A stretch of 64,000 nucleotides of DNA from Halalkalibacter okhensis (GCF_000787375.1 NZ_JRJU01000005.1:102115-166114), one strand, 5' to 3'; counted from the stretch's first letter, positions 1 to 9,128 are shown. Notes: a model not told the origin generated them from the letters alone. A program made the numbers and translations.

Positions 1-781
1 CATCATTTTCAAAGGCAATTCCACGAATGATTAAATTTTGTTCCATCGTTACTTCCTCCTCGATCATTGTACCTACTGTATCTTCCATGCTAGATGCAAC
101 CATTAATGGCACATCGTAATTTTTTGCAAACTCGACCGCTCTTGGGTGCAATACTCCAGCTCCAAGATTAGCCATTTCAAGCATTTCATCATAAGAAATA
201 GAATGTAACTTCCTTGCTTTCTTTACATAGCGAGGGTCAGTTGTATAAACCCCCTCTACATCCGTATAAATATCACAACGACTTGCCTTTAACGACGCTG
301 CTAAAGCGACAGCTGTTGTATCAGAACCACCACGTCCAAGTGTTGTAATTTCCCCATCTTCGCTGATTCCTTGAAATCCTGCAACAATCACCACTTTGCC
401 CTGCGCTAATTCTGCTTCCATTCGTTCATTATTTATAGCTTCGATTCGCGCATTTCCATGGCTAGCTTCTGTTTTCATACCTGCTTGCCAACCTGTTAAA
501 GAAATAGCATCAATCCCACGAGCTTGTAGAGCCATGGAAAGCAATGATATTGTTACTTGTTCACCAGTCGTAAGTAACATATCCATTTCTCGTTTGCTTG
601 GTGTATCTGTTATTTGGTTTGCTAACGAAACCAATTCATCTGTGGACTTCCCCATTGCCGATACAACTACGACAAGCTCATTTCCTGCTTGCACTGCACG
701 TTCAATTCTTGAAGCAACATGTTGAATTCTTTCCACTGAACCTACTGATGTTCCGCCATATTTCTGTACAATCCTTGCCAT
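1..781 (-). CDS. lysC: Aspartokinase, N-terminal 260 residues (cut by window edge)
   Basis: Aspartate kinase phosphorylates L-aspartate, the first step towards lysine, methionine, threonine and cell-wall diaminopimelate. The protein starts MARIVQKYGGTSVGS, the nucleotide-binding signature of the family, and continues through the amino-acid kinase fold with GGSDTTAVALAASL near residue 165 and TDVEGVYTTDPR near residue 185. The C-terminal ACT domains, where lysine would bind, lie outside the window, so feedback type cannot be read. The ATG follows a purine-rich AGGAG-type site. A lysine riboswitch lies directly upstream, which makes the lysine-sensitive isozyme LysC the best match; uvrC as upstream neighbour is also the B. 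subtilis order. Confidence 0.95.
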   Translation of the reverse strand, partial: MARIVQKYGGTSVGSVERIQHVASRIERAVQAGNELVVVVSAMGKSTDELVSLANQITDTPSKREMDMLLTTGEQVTISLLSMALQARGIDAISLTGWQAGMKTEASHGNARIEAINNERMEAELAQGKVVIVAGFQGISEDGEITTLGRGGSDTTAVALAASLKASRCDIYTDVEGVYTTDPRYVKKARKLHSISYDEMLEMANLGAGVLHPRAVEFAKNYDVPLMVASSMEDTVGTMIEEEVTMEQNLIIRGIAFEND

Positions 782-822
782 TATTCGTTTCCTCTCCTTG
801 GTCCTCACGTTGTGATGGAATG

Positions 823-1085
823 CAAAAAAGCAACAATAAGGAAAACCCCTCACTGTTGCATGTATACCAGTCCGGTACCACACTGCTCCCTTTTCTCTCG
901 TGAGATAGTTCTCCACATACCTCTTGGGTGTAGGTATGTGACAGCCCTATGCTTCTTCAACATAGGTCCAGCACAAGTCAGATGAGTCTTCCTTGCACTT
1001 CGGCGAATTCCCCTTTCTTCTTTCATCACCGAGGCTCATTCCTCTCAGAAAGCTTACTATTGGTTTTCGCTCCTCTACCAATCAC
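823..1085 (-). promoter_or_regulatory. Lysine riboswitch (L-box) with intrinsic terminator, lysC leader
   Basis: Read on the minus strand, the leader contains the L-box blocks in order: GTAGAGGAGCG at about 1080, GAAAGGGG-type then TTCGCCGAAG at about 1006, GGCTGTCA at about 945 and GAGAACTATCTC at about 902. These match the conserved aptamer segments of lysine riboswitches. A terminator follows at 823-859: GCAACAGTGAGG pairs with CCTTATTGTTGC and ends in a run of six T. Lysine binding would favour this terminator and shut off lysC. The layout is the standard transcription-attenuation type. Confidence 0.92.
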
Positions 1086-1119
1086 TTCATTTGAAGTGTG
1101 GCATATTCAATTGATTAAC

Positions 1120-1148
1120 ATTCTAGCAAACGATCGCTATTTTCGCAA
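1120..1148 (-). promoter_or_regulatory. SigA-type promoter of lysC leader
   Basis: On the minus strand TTGCGA (1148-1143) is followed after exactly 17 bases by TAGAAT (1125-1120). It sits between the uvrC stop and the lysine aptamer, so lysC has its own transcript start near 1112. Confidence 0.7.
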
Positions 1149-1152
1149 GTAG

Positions 1153-2931
1153 TTATTTTTCTTCTGCATTTAGTTTCTCTAGAATGGCTTCTGCTACTTT
1201 CTCAGGAATGGATAGATTCCGTAACTCATCGACACTTGCCTCTTTAATCTTTTTAACAGATCCAAAATGCTTTAACAGCTCACGTTTTCGTTTTTCTCCC
1301 ACTCCAGGAATATCATCTAGCTTCGATTTAAAAAAGGTCTTTGACCGTGATTGTCGATGAAACGTAATAGCAAAACGGTGAACTTCATCTTGAATTCGTT
1401 GCAACAAATAAAATTCGTGACTGTCACGCTTAAGAGGTACAATAACAGGAGGATCTCCCATTAACAGCTGAGATGTTCGGTGCTTTTCATCCTTAGCTAA
1501 GCCACATACCGGAATAGCTAGACCAAGCTCATCTACGATTACTTCTTGCGCACTTGCAATTTGTCCTTTTCCTCCATCAATGACGATTAAATCTGGCATT
1601 GGAAGCGATTCTTTTAGAAGGCGAACATATCTCCTACGAATGACTTCACGCATCGAACCATAATCATCCGGTCCTTCTACTGACTTAATTTTATACTTTC
1701 TGTAGTCTTTTCGACTCGGTTTCCCATCTACAAAGCACACCATCGCCGAAACGGGATCGGTCCCTTGGATATTTGAGTTATCAAAGGCTTCAATTCGGTA
1801 AGGAGTCCCAATCCCCATCGCTTCCCCTAAGCGATCAATTGCTTTAATTGTTCGTTCTTCATCTCGTTCAATTAACGAGAATTTATCTTTAAGAGCAATA
1901 GCTGCATTTTGATTAGCAAGATCAAGCAATTCTTTTTTCTTTCCGCGTTTTGGGTGATGGGTTTTCACCTCTAAAAGCTGTTCCATCAAATCTTTGTCTA
2001 CCTCATCAGGCAGTAAGATCTCCGCAGGTTTTAGATGTTCTTTTTTCATATAAAACTGCCCAATAAAGGTCATTAAATCCTCAGGAGCTTCTTTATAAAA
2101 AGGAAAAATAGAGACGTCTCGTTCAATAAGCTTCCCTTGGCGAATAAAGAACACTTGAACACACATCCAGCCTTTATCATAAGCAAACCCGAACACATCG
2201 CGATCTACAAGGTCGCCAATCATCATTTTTTGTTTTTCAATGACGGTATCCATATGCGAGAGCGTATCACGGATTTCTTTTGCACGCTCAAAATCCATGT
2301 CTTCTGCAGCTTTCATCATTTTCTCTGTAAGCTGATCTTTGATTTCATCATGACCAGAGCGGAGAAATTTTGTAATATCTTGAACCATCGTTTGATTTTG
2401 CTCTTTGGTAACCTCTGTCACACATGGAGCCAGGCATTGTCCAATATGATAATACAAACAAACTTTATCCGGAAGAGTCCGGCACTTTCTTAGTGGATAA
2501 AGGCGATCCAACAGCTTCTTCGTTTCATTAGCGGCTCCAGCGTTGGGGTATGGACCGAAATACTTTCCTCCGTCTTTTTTTACTTGACGAGTCGTAATTA
2601 ATCTCGGGTGCTCTTCATTTGTAATTTTAAGATAAGGATACGATTTATCATCCTTTAACATGACGTTATATTTCGGGTCATGTTTTTTAATTAAGTTCAT
2701 TTCTAATATTAATGCTTCGATATTTGATGATGTAACAATATATTCAAAATCAGCAATCTCACTAACAAGACGCTGGGTTTTTCCATCGTGTGACCCAGTA
2801 AAGTAGGATCGGACTCTATTTTTTAGTACTTTTGCTTTTCCGACATAAATAATCGTACCTTGTCGATCCTTCATTAAGTAACAGCCAGGCTGATCAGGAA
2901 GAATCAATAATTTTTCTTTAATCTGACTCAT
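1153..2931 (-). CDS. uvrC: Excinuclease ABC subunit C
   Basis: UvrC makes the dual incisions in UvrABC nucleotide-excision repair. The 592-residue length is normal. An N-terminal GIY-YIG nuclease domain is visible (GCYLMKD then IIYVGKA, residues 16-35), followed by a UVR motif for UvrB contact ([14 protein letters not shown], about residue 212), the RNase H-like C-terminal nuclease with EAFDNSN and [10 protein letters not shown], and a helix-hairpin-helix end ([15 protein letters not shown]). The ATG follows AAGGAGAGG. It lies between trxA and lysC, the conserved Bacillus order. The trxA terminator upstream suggests it has its own promoter. Confidence 0.97.
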   Translation of the reverse strand: MSQIKEKLLILPDQPGCYLMKDRQGTIIYVGKAKVLKNRVRSYFTGSHDGKTQRLVSEIADFEYIVTSSNIEALILEMNLIKKHDPKYNVMLKDDKSYPYLKITNEEHPRLITTRQVKKDGGKYFGPYPNAGAANETKKLLDRLYPLRKCRTLPDKVCLYYHIGQCLAPCVTEVTKEQNQTMVQDITKFLRSGHDEIKDQLTEKMMKAAEDMDFERAKEIRDTLSHMDTVIEKQKMMIGDLVDRDVFGFAYDKGWMCVQVFFIRQGKLIERDVSIFPFYKEAPEDLMTFIGQFYMKKEHLKPAEILLPDEVDKDLMEQLLEVKTHHPKRGKKKELLDLANQNAAIALKDKFSLIERDEERTIKAIDRLGEAMGIGTPYRIEAFDNSNIQGTDPVSAMVCFVDGKPSRKDYRKYKIKSVEGPDDYGSMREVIRRRYVRLLKESLPMPDLIVIDGGKGQIASAQEVIVDELGLAIPVCGLAKDEKHRTSQLLMGDPPVIVPLKRDSHEFYLLQRIQDEVHRFAITFHRQSRSKTFFKSKLDDIPGVGEKRKRELLKHFGSVKKIKEASVDELRNLSIPEKVAEAILEKLNAEEK

Positions 2932-3003
2932 CGTATTCCACCTCTCCTTCTATTGTTTGCTAGAAGGGCAACAAATGCAAGTTAGAAAAACTGGAATTCA
3001 CCG

Positions 3004-3047
3004 AAAAAAAGTGACCCCCATATTCTTTTCGAATACAGGAGTCACCC
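3004..3047 (-). terminator. Intrinsic terminator of trxA
   Basis: On the minus strand GTGACTCCTGTATTC pairs with GAATATGGGGGTCAC across a short loop and is followed by seven T. It ends the trxA transcript 10 bases after its stop. Confidence 0.85.
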
Positions 3048-3054
3048 TTAAAAC

Positions 3055-3369
3055 TTATAGATGTTTATTTAGAAGCTCAGCTAAAGCTTCTTTTGGTTGG
3101 AATCCCACTACTTGATCCACAACTTCTCCGCCTTTGAAAACAAGCAGTGTTGGAATACTCATAACGCTGTATTTACCAGCTGTCTCTTGATTTTCATCGA
3201 CATTAAGCTTCGCAATCTTTACTTTATCGCCCATTTCAGAATCTAGTTCTTCAAGGACTGGAGCAATCATCTTACAAGGTCCGCACCACGGTGCCCAGAA
3301 ATCTGCAAGAACAACTCCGTCACTTGTTTCAGAAGCAAATGTTTGATCTGTTACATTTACGATCGCCAT
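3055..3369 (-). CDS. trxA: Thioredoxin
   Basis: A cytoplasmic disulfide reductase that keeps protein thiols reduced and supplies electrons to enzymes such as ribonucleotide reductase. The 104-residue protein has the full thioredoxin fold with the active site [10 protein letters not shown] at residues 25-34, the cis-proline MSIPT near residue 73 and the closing glycine-rich VVGFQP. The start follows AAAGGAGG. It is monocistronic: a terminator follows, and the upstream 468-bp gap separates it from etfA. TATAAT-like boxes lie at 3395-3400 and 3412-3417, but no convincing -35 was seen. Confidence 0.97.
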   Translation of the reverse strand: MAIVNVTDQTFASETSDGVVLADFWAPWCGPCKMIAPVLEELDSEMGDKVKIAKLNVDENQETAGKYSVMSIPTLLVFKGGEVVDQVVGFQPKEALAELLNKHL

Positions 3370-3534
3370 AAAAAAATCCTCCTTTTTGCTTTACATTATA
3401 CCTTCAGCACAATTATACCAAACACTTCCACTGCTGGCGAATTTGTTGCTCATCCTTATTGTTTCCAAACTAAATCCTTTTTGATTCCAAGACTTTTGAT
3501 TTCAGCGGAACTAGTAGGAGACATTGGTTTCTTT

Positions 3535-3790
3535 GACTCCCGTTCTTTTGCATCCGCCCGCTTTTCAGGCTTCATCCGACTCTTTTGACTCCCGTTCTTT
3601 TGCACCCGCCCGCTTTTCGGGCTTCATCCTCCCCTTTTGACTCCCGTTTTTTTGCACCCGATCGTTTTTCAGGCTTCATCCTCCCCTTTTGCCTCCGTTC
3701 TTTTGCGGCGGCCAGCTTTTGGGGGGCTTCATCCGCTCTCCCTGACTCCCGTTCTTTGGCACCCGATCGCTTTTCAGGCTTCATCTTCAA
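3535..3790. repeat. 52-bp tandem repeat array 1 (five copies)
   Basis: Units begin at 3535, 3587, 3639, 3691 and 3744, so the period is 52 bp with one 53-bp step. Each begins GACTCCCGTTCTTTTG-like and ends CGGGCTTCATCC-like. The start and end of each unit are partly complementary (TGACTCCCG with CGGGCTTCA, 7 of 9 pairs). The rest of the 468-bp etfA-trxA gap has no convincing gene. The period is not a multiple of three, so the open minus-strand frame of 79 codons across it is not credible as a gene. Confidence 0.85.
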
Positions 3791-3837
3791 TTGAAAAAAG
3801 ACGCAAATCAAATTATGATATGCGCCCTACTTCTTTT

Positions 3838-4815
3838 TTAATTTGCGACTAATACATTTTTTAATTCTTCTGTTAAGATTGGTACAATTTCAAACAAGTC
3901 ACCAACGATGCCATAATCTGCGATCTCAAAAATAGGAGCTTCTGGGTCTTTGTTAATTGCTACAATCACTTTTGAGTTCGACATGCCAGCTAAATGTTGA
4001 ATAGCACCTGAGATACCGATGGCAAAATACAAGTCTGGTGTGACGACCTTGCCTGTTTGCCCAATTTGTAATCCGTAATCGCAGTAGTCTGCATCACACG
4101 CTCCACGTGATGCCCCAACAGCCCCTCCTAAAAGATCAGCAAGCTCTTGAAGTGGTCCAAAGCCTTCTTTGCTTTTGACCCCACGGCCACCCGCAACCAC
4201 TACATTCGCTTCAGAAAGGTCCACTCCACCGGTAGCTTTGCGTACGACATCTTTAATCGTTGTCCGTAGATCTTTAATATCTACAGTGAGGTTAGTAATA
4301 TCCACTTTGCGTGCTGAGTCCGGTTCAAGCGCTTCGATGTTATTCGGGCGAATCGTCGCAAAAACAACGCCTTCCTTTACTTTTTTCTTTTCAAACGCTT
4401 TTCCTGAATAGATTGGACGAGTAAATACTGCATCCTCCCCATCTAGTTCAATGGAAACAGCATCAGAAATAAGTCCTGCATTTAACTTCATGGCTAGACG
4501 TGGAGAAACGTCCTTGCCTATGGATGTATGACCTAAAATAACACCTTCTGGATTTTCTACATCAAACACCTGCAGCAATGCTTGTTGATACGCATCTGTT
4601 GTATAGCTTGATAAGTCAGCATGGTCAACAACAATGACCCGATCAGCTCCATACTGAATTAGCTCATCAGTTAAACCGCTTACATTTTCACCTAAAAGAA
4701 CACCGACTACTTCTCCACCATTGGCAACCGTTTTTCCTGCAGCAATGGCTTCAAATGAGACATTACGTAATACCCCATCTTTAACTTCTCCGATGACAAG
4801 AACTTTTTTTGCCAT
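3838..4815 (-). CDS. etfA: Electron transfer flavoprotein, alpha subunit
   Basis: EtfA with EtfB accepts electrons from acyl-CoA dehydrogenases and passes them to the quinone pool. The 325-residue protein has the N-terminal Rossmann-like domain and the C-terminal FAD-binding domain. The latter shows GRGVKSKEGF (about residue 210), GASRGACDADYCDYGLQIGQTG, TPDLYFAIGISGAIQHL and VAINKDPEAPIFEIADYGIVGD. The ATG lies eight bases after AGGAGGG and 15 bp after etfB. It is the last gene of the fadR-fadB-etfB-etfA operon and is followed by repeat array 1. Confidence 0.96.
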   Translation of the reverse strand: MAKKVLVIGEVKDGVLRNVSFEAIAAGKTVANGGEVVGVLLGENVSGLTDELIQYGADRVIVVDHADLSSYTTDAYQQALLQVFDVENPEGVILGHTSIGKDVSPRLAMKLNAGLISDAVSIELDGEDAVFTRPIYSGKAFEKKKVKEGVVFATIRPNNIEALEPDSARKVDITNLTVDIKDLRTTIKDVVRKATGGVDLSEANVVVAGGRGVKSKEGFGPLQELADLLGGAVGASRGACDADYCDYGLQIGQTGKVVTPDLYFAIGISGAIQHLAGMSNSKVIVAINKDPEAPIFEIADYGIVGDLFEIVPILTEELKNVLVAN

Positions 4816-4830
4816 ATTGATCCCTCCTAA

Positions 4831-5601
4831 TTATATGACTTTCGCTTCAGATTTAAGTAATGATACAAGCTCTTTGACTTGAGTAGCCGCATCGCCCTCA
4901 AGAATTTTCCCAGCCTGTTTTCCTGGTGGCAAGAAAATTTCGACGGTAGTTGTTTTTGCTTCGACATCCTCTTCATCTAGATCAAGGTCATCTAAATCAA
5001 GCGTTTCTAATGGCTTTTTCTTCGCCTTCATGATTCCTGGTAATGATGGATAGCGTGGCTCATTAAGTCCTTGTTGTGCTGTCACAAGAACTGGAAGCGA
5101 CACTTCAATAGTCTCTTCGTCCCCTTCAACATCACGTGTGATTGTTGCCGTTTGACCTGCTACCTTTAATTGGGTGATGGTCGTTACTTGTGGAATTTCT
5201 AATATTTCTGCAACACGTGGTCCGACCTGACCAGATCCCCCATCTACAGCCACATTTCCCCCTAAAATGATATCGGGTTCTTGCTCTTTTAAATAAGCCG
5301 CAAGAAGAGTTGCCGTTGTAAATTGATCTAATTCATCCAGTTCCTCACTGTCGATAAGTACGGCTTTGTCAGCTCCCATAGCAAGTGCCGTTCGTAGTTC
5401 TTTTTCTGATTCTTCTTCGCCAACGGTGACAACGGTCACTTCTCCGCCATGCTCATCTCGCAAAACAATTGCTTCTTCAATGGCGTATTCATCATATGGA
5501 TTAATGATAAATTCTGCTCCGCTGTCATCAATTTGACCACCACTAATGACTATTTTTTCTTCCGTATCAAATGTACGTTTCATCAAAACAAAAATATTCA
5601 T
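4831..5601 (-). CDS. etfB: Electron transfer flavoprotein, beta subunit
   Basis: Partner of EtfA in the soluble ETF heterodimer of fatty-acid beta-oxidation; this subunit normally binds AMP. The 256-residue protein has NPYDEYAIEEAI near residue 34, an ETF beta hallmark, then MGADKAVLID and the signature block VAEILEIPQVT with GLNEPRYPSLPGIMKAKKKP. The start follows AGGAGGGACG. Its place after fadB and before etfA is conserved in Bacillus, and co-transcription is likely because only 15 bp separate the two etf genes. Confidence 0.95.
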   Translation of the reverse strand: MNIFVLMKRTFDTEEKIVISGGQIDDSGAEFIINPYDEYAIEEAIVLRDEHGGEVTVVTVGEEESEKELRTALAMGADKAVLIDSEELDELDQFTTATLLAAYLKEQEPDIILGGNVAVDGGSGQVGPRVAEILEIPQVTTITQLKVAGQTATITRDVEGDEETIEVSLPVLVTAQQGLNEPRYPSLPGIMKAKKKPLETLDLDDLDLDEEDVEAKTTTVEIFLPPGKQAGKILEGDAATQVKELVSLLKSEAKVI

Positions 5602-5696
5602 CTTCGTCCCTCCTAATATTCTAACAAGATTACTAGTTTAAAAAGCTGATATTCTTTATTAATATTATTCTATTGCCTCGTGTAGGTAGATCATGC

Positions 5697-6476
5697 TTAC
5701 TTCTTAGTTTGATTAAATTTCGGTTTGCGTTTCTCCATAAAAGCGTTAATTCCTTCTTTCGCATCATCCGTGTTAAATACTTCTCCGAATAATTCCGCTT
5801 CACGAATCGAGCCTTTTTCATGGTCACCCGGTTGACTATATTGCAATAACTCTAATGTCATTTTAACGGCTATTTTGCTTTTAGCTGCTATTTTAGTGGC
5901 TAGCTTCTGTGCTTCATCTAAAAGCTGTTCTTCTGGATAGGTGTGATTAACTAGTCCTAGTTGTTTTGCCTCAAGACCGGTTATTGGCTCACTTGTTAAA
6001 AGCATTTCACAAGCTTTCGCTGTACCAACAAATCGAGGAAGCCTCTGACTTCCAGCAAAACCCGGTATTAATCCGAGCTGCAATTCAGGTAATCCTAATT
6101 TGGCTTCATCAGTTGATAAGCGGATATGACATGCCATCGCAAGCTCCAATCCACCTCCTAAAGCCGCACCGTGAATAACAGCAATAATCGGCTTAGAAAA
6201 TTGCTCAATTCGGTCAAACAACTGTTGACCACTTCTTGCAAGTTTGGCTTGTTCAGTCTCGTCTTTAACTAGCGTAAACTCTTTTATATCTGCTCCAGCA
6301 GCGAAGAACCGTCCCTCTCCGTTAATAAGAAGAACGTGAACTTCATCCTTTTTTTCAAGCTCTGTTAACACCTCATCAAGCTCCATTAAGACAGCTCTTG
6401 ATAAGGCATTTGCTGGTGGCCGATGTAAGGTGATGCTAGCAACATGATCATGAATCTTTACTTTTAAATACTTCAC
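5697..6476 (-). CDS. fadB: Enoyl-CoA hydratase (crotonase family)
   Basis: Hydrates 2-enoyl-CoA in beta-oxidation. The 259-residue protein has the crotonase fold. The oxyanion-hole segments FFAAGADIKEF (about residues 59-69) and HGAALGGGLELAMACH (about 102-117) are intact, and the family signature LPELQLGLIPGFAGSQRL carries the usual catalytic region. It corresponds to B. subtilis FadB (YsiB), 13 bp after fadR. Exact chain-length preference cannot be read from sequence. Confidence 0.9.
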   Translation of the reverse strand: MKYLKVKIHDHVASITLHRPPANALSRAVLMELDEVLTELEKKDEVHVLLINGEGRFFAAGADIKEFTLVKDETEQAKLARSGQQLFDRIEQFSKPIIAVIHGAALGGGLELAMACHIRLSTDEAKLGLPELQLGLIPGFAGSQRLPRFVGTAKACEMLLTSEPITGLEAKQLGLVNHTYPEEQLLDEAQKLATKIAAKSKIAVKMTLELLQYSQPGDHEKGSIREAELFGEVFNTDDAKEGINAFMEKRKPKFNQTKK

Positions 6477-6489
6477 ATTCTCACTCCTA

Positions 6490-7083
6490 TCATGAAGGTT
6501 TCGAACAAAGTCCTCCGAGTAGCATTTTGTGAACTGGAGCAGCCAGGCTGCTTAAGTCATACTTACATTCTTTCATCACCCAATTGGTGACGACCTCATC
6601 GATGGTTCCAAAGATCATTTGCCTTGCTAAGCGGTTATCCAATTCATCAGGGAAAAAGCCCACTTCTTTTCCTTCAGTTAATAATTCATCTACTAACAAT
6701 AAATATCCTTTTAAAATTTCATTAATTTTCAAACGAAGATCGGTGTTTGATTGACGTAATTCAAGTTGTGTCACGACCGCCAAATGATGATCTTGTTCTA
6801 GTTGTTCCAAATGCTTCGTTATAAGAAGTAAAAACTTATCTTCCATCGACAAATCTTCCGTAATCTGATTACGAATGATTTGGACAAAATTCCCCATTTT
6901 TTCTTCAAATAACGAAGTAAGTATGTCTTCTTTGTTTTCAAAATATAAATAAATGGTTCCATCAGCTACACCAGCTTCTTTTGCAATTTTAGAAACTTGA
7001 GCTTGATGATACCCGTGGTTGGCAATTACTTTTACTGCTGCATCAATAATCTGGTTGTATTTAGGTCCTTTTTTCTTTCCCAC
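6490..7083 (-). CDS. fadR: TetR-family fatty-acid degradation repressor
   Basis: A 197-residue TetR regulator. The N-terminal helix-turn-helix (VSKIAKEAGVADGTIYLYFENKEDI) and the ligand-binding part with VTQLELRQSN and QMIFGTIDEVVTNWV match Bacillus FadR (YsiA), which releases DNA when it binds long-chain acyl-CoA. I chose the GTG at 7083, eight bases after AAGGAG. A longer frame to 7155 is ruled out because it would start inside the -35 box, with the operator in its coding sequence. The gene leads the fadR-fadB-etfBA operon and should repress itself. Confidence 0.93.
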   Translation of the reverse strand: MGKKKGPKYNQIIDAAVKVIANHGYHQAQVSKIAKEAGVADGTIYLYFENKEDILTSLFEEKMGNFVQIIRNQITEDLSMEDKFLLLITKHLEQLEQDHHLAVVTQLELRQSNTDLRLKINEILKGYLLLVDELLTEGKEVGFFPDELDNRLARQMIFGTIDEVVTNWVMKECKYDLSSLAAPVHKMLLGGLCSKPS

Positions 7084-7100
7084 TGTTGTCTCTCCTTTTC

Positions 7101-7118
7101 TGAATGAATATTCATTCA
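7101..7118. promoter_or_regulatory. FadR operator at the fadR promoter
   Basis: TGAATGAATATTCATTCA is an 18-bp perfect palindrome and matches the Bacillus FadR box (TGAATGA, four bases, TCATTCA). It lies directly after the -10 box, over the predicted transcript start and 17 bp before the GTG of fadR, a position that blocks RNA polymerase. Confidence 0.9.
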
Positions 7119-7126
7119 TATTTCTT

Positions 7127-7155
7127 ATTTTAGTGAAAAAGAAAGGTATTGTCAA
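7127..7155 (-). promoter_or_regulatory. SigA promoter of fadR-fadB-etfBA
   Basis: TTGACA at 7155-7150, a 17-base spacer and TAAAAT at 7132-7127 on the minus strand. The FadR palindrome begins nine bases downstream. Confidence 0.85.
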
Positions 7156-7181
7156 TGATCTCCTTACAATTTCCCATTAAT

Positions 7182-8882
7182 TCAACTTGTTTTTTCTGTT
7201 CCTAGTTTTTTCTTTTCTTCTTCTATTAATACTCGTTTTAAAATTTTGCCCACCATCGTTTTAGGTAGCTCTTCCCTAAACTCATACATCCTCGGAACCT
7301 TATAAGCAGCCAGATTCTTTCGGCAATAAGCAGTGAGCGTTTCTTCTGTTAACGATGATCCCTCTTTTCTCACAACAAAGACTTTTACTGTTTCACCACG
7401 ATACGCATCAGGAACCCCAATAGCAACTGCCTCTTGAACCTCATCGTGATTGTAAAGTACCTCTTCAATTTCTCTTGGATAAATATTGAAACCTCCTGCA
7501 ATAATCATATCTTTTTTGCGGTCAACAAGATAAAAATATCCATCTTCATCCATATAGCCCATATCGCCGGTTAATAGCCAATCCTCTTTCATTGTCGCTG
7601 CGGTATCTTCAGGACGGTTCCAATACCCCTTCATCACTTGCGGACCGCGAACGGCTAATTCCCCCATTTCGCCAATTCGTGCTGGCTCTTTCGTTTCCAT
7701 TGATAATATCGCAGCTTCCGTATCTGGCCATGGCAATCCAATACTGGCTTCTTGCCGTTTCCCCCAGACCAAATTACAATGAGTCACCGGTGATGCTTCG
7801 GTTAGCCCATACCCTTCAACAAGCTTACCGCCGGTTAATTGCTCAAAACGCTGTTGAACTTCCAGAGGCAATGAAGCCGACCCACTAATACATGCTTTGA
7901 TTGAAGAAAGATCGTATTTTTGAATATCTGGTTGATTGATTAAGCCGATATACATTGTTGGGGCACCTGGAAAAGATGTAATCTTTTTTTCTTGTATGAT
8001 TTTCAAAATTTGCGTTGGATCAAATTTCGGCACCATGTGTAACTCATTTCCCATCGACAAAGTGAGATTCATACAAGTCGTCATCCCATACACATGAAAA
8101 AAAGGCAGTGCTGCGAGTGTTCGTTCTTTTCCCTCTGCTAATTTATAGAGCCAATGGCGGCATTGAATTGTGTTCGCAACTAAATTACGGTGGGTAAGCA
8201 TCACTCCCTTGGCGACACCCGTTGTTCCACCCGTATATTGCAATAATGCAAGATCTTCTTTTGGATTCACACGTACATTTGGACGCTCACTTGATCCTTT
8301 TTGTAACAATTGTACAAATTTGTGAACTTTATCACTATACATAATATCCACTTTCATCCCTGTATTTTTTTTCTGGATAAATGGGTAAATCAAATTTTTT
8401 GGAAAAGGGAGATAGTCTTTGATAGCGGTTACAATTATATGTTCCAATTTTGTTGATTTCCGAACCTTCGTTACTCTTGGATACAATAAATCCAAGCACA
8501 AGATGATTTTTGCTCCTGAATCAACTAATTGATGCTCTAACTCTCGTTCGACATATAATGGATTTGTTTGAACGACAACCCCACCGACCATCAACGTTGC
8601 AAAATAGGCAATCACTCCTTGAGGACAATTAGGCAACATGATGGAAACTCGTTCACCCTTTTTTAGGCCTAGCGTTTGTAATTGATTTGCAAAACGTCTA
8701 ACTGATTGATCAAACTCTCTATATGTAAGCGACTTACCCATGAACTCAAGCGCTACATGATCAGGAAAACGCTGACCAGCTTGCTCAACCAGTTCGTGTA
8801 AAGATAGATTAGGATATGCAATTGAAGTTGGTATTTCTGTTTGATAACGTTCTAGCCAATTCATCTTGACTTCTTTTAGCAA
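7182..8882 (-). CDS. lcfA: Long-chain fatty-acid-CoA ligase, copy 1
   Basis: Activates long-chain fatty acids to acyl-CoA at the membrane. The 566-residue protein has the ANL fold with the AMP-binding loop YTGGTTGVAKG (about residue 218), EGYGLTEASP, the hinge TGDMGYMDEDGYFYLVDRKKDMI and the catalytic lysine near the end (PKTMVGKILKR). I kept the TTG start at 8882 because GGAGG lies eight bases before it; an ATG six codons later (8864) has a much weaker site. A FadR box at 8938-8955 places it in the FadR regulon. It is highly similar in sequence and motif order to the neighbouring gene at 9129-10838. Confidence 0.93.
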   Translation of the reverse strand: MLKEVKMNWLERYQTEIPTSIAYPNLSLHELVEQAGQRFPDHVALEFMGKSLTYREFDQSVRRFANQLQTLGLKKGERVSIMLPNCPQGVIAYFATLMVGGVVVQTNPLYVERELEHQLVDSGAKIILCLDLLYPRVTKVRKSTKLEHIIVTAIKDYLPFPKNLIYPFIQKKNTGMKVDIMYSDKVHKFVQLLQKGSSERPNVRVNPKEDLALLQYTGGTTGVAKGVMLTHRNLVANTIQCRHWLYKLAEGKERTLAALPFFHVYGMTTCMNLTLSMGNELHMVPKFDPTQILKIIQEKKITSFPGAPTMYIGLINQPDIQKYDLSSIKACISGSASLPLEVQQRFEQLTGGKLVEGYGLTEASPVTHCNLVWGKRQEASIGLPWPDTEAAILSMETKEPARIGEMGELAVRGPQVMKGYWNRPEDTAATMKEDWLLTGDMGYMDEDGYFYLVDRKKDMIIAGGFNIYPREIEEVLYNHDEVQEAVAIGVPDAYRGETVKVFVVRKEGSSLTEETLTAYCRKNLAAYKVPRMYEFREELPKTMVGKILKRVLIEEEKKKLGTEKTS

Positions 8883-8895
8883 GTAAATAGCCTCC

Positions 8896-8922
8896 TTAAT
8901 TCTCTCCTTTCAATCTATTCAT
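8896..8922 (-). CDS. Possible 8-codon leader peptide before lcfA
   Basis: ATG followed by seven codons and TAA, preceded by GGAGGAGAGAGG and ending just before the lcfA GGAGG. The strong site is the only support. It could instead be chance in a purine-rich leader. Confidence 0.25.
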   Translation of the reverse strand: MNRLKGEN

Positions 8923-8937
8923 CCTCTCTCCTCCATT

Positions 8938-8955
8938 GTAATGAATGTTCATTCA
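8938..8955. promoter_or_regulatory. FadR box upstream of lcfA
   Basis: The 18-bp site ending in ATGAATGTTCATTCA agrees with the site at 7101-7118 at 15 of 18 positions. It lies 56 bp before the lcfA start and after the terminator of the upstream synthetase gene, so it can control lcfA alone. Confidence 0.75.
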
Positions 8956-8997
8956 TTTTTAAATAGCTTTTTAGTAATTTTTTAAATTTTTCTTCAA

Positions 8998-9043
8998 TAA
9001 AAAAATTAGGGGTGCAGCATTAAATCAACTTTTGCTACACCCA
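8998..9043 (-). terminator. Intrinsic terminator after the second acyl-CoA synthetase gene
   Basis: GGGTGTAGCA pairs with TGCTGCACCC on the minus strand across a 13-base loop and runs into CTAATTTTTTT. It separates the two synthetase genes into different transcripts. Confidence 0.75.
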
Positions 9044-9128
9044 AACAATCACTACACTATTCTCACTGATCTACATATTATAAAAAATGGTTAGAAACTC
9101 AAAAGAATACGGCTATTTCATTACCTTT

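Noticed and set aside
396..1152. Three plus-strand ORFs opposite lysC and its leader
   Set aside because: They are shadows of lysC and of the lysine riboswitch; no ribosome sites.
3572..3811. Minus-strand ORF of 79 codons in repeat array 1, protein repeating MKPEKRSGAK
   Set aside because: The 52-bp period shifts frame in each unit, no ribosome site is present, and the ORF exists only because the repeat lacks stops.
7084..7155. N-terminal extension of FadR
   Set aside because: It would be translated from DNA containing the promoter and operator of the gene.
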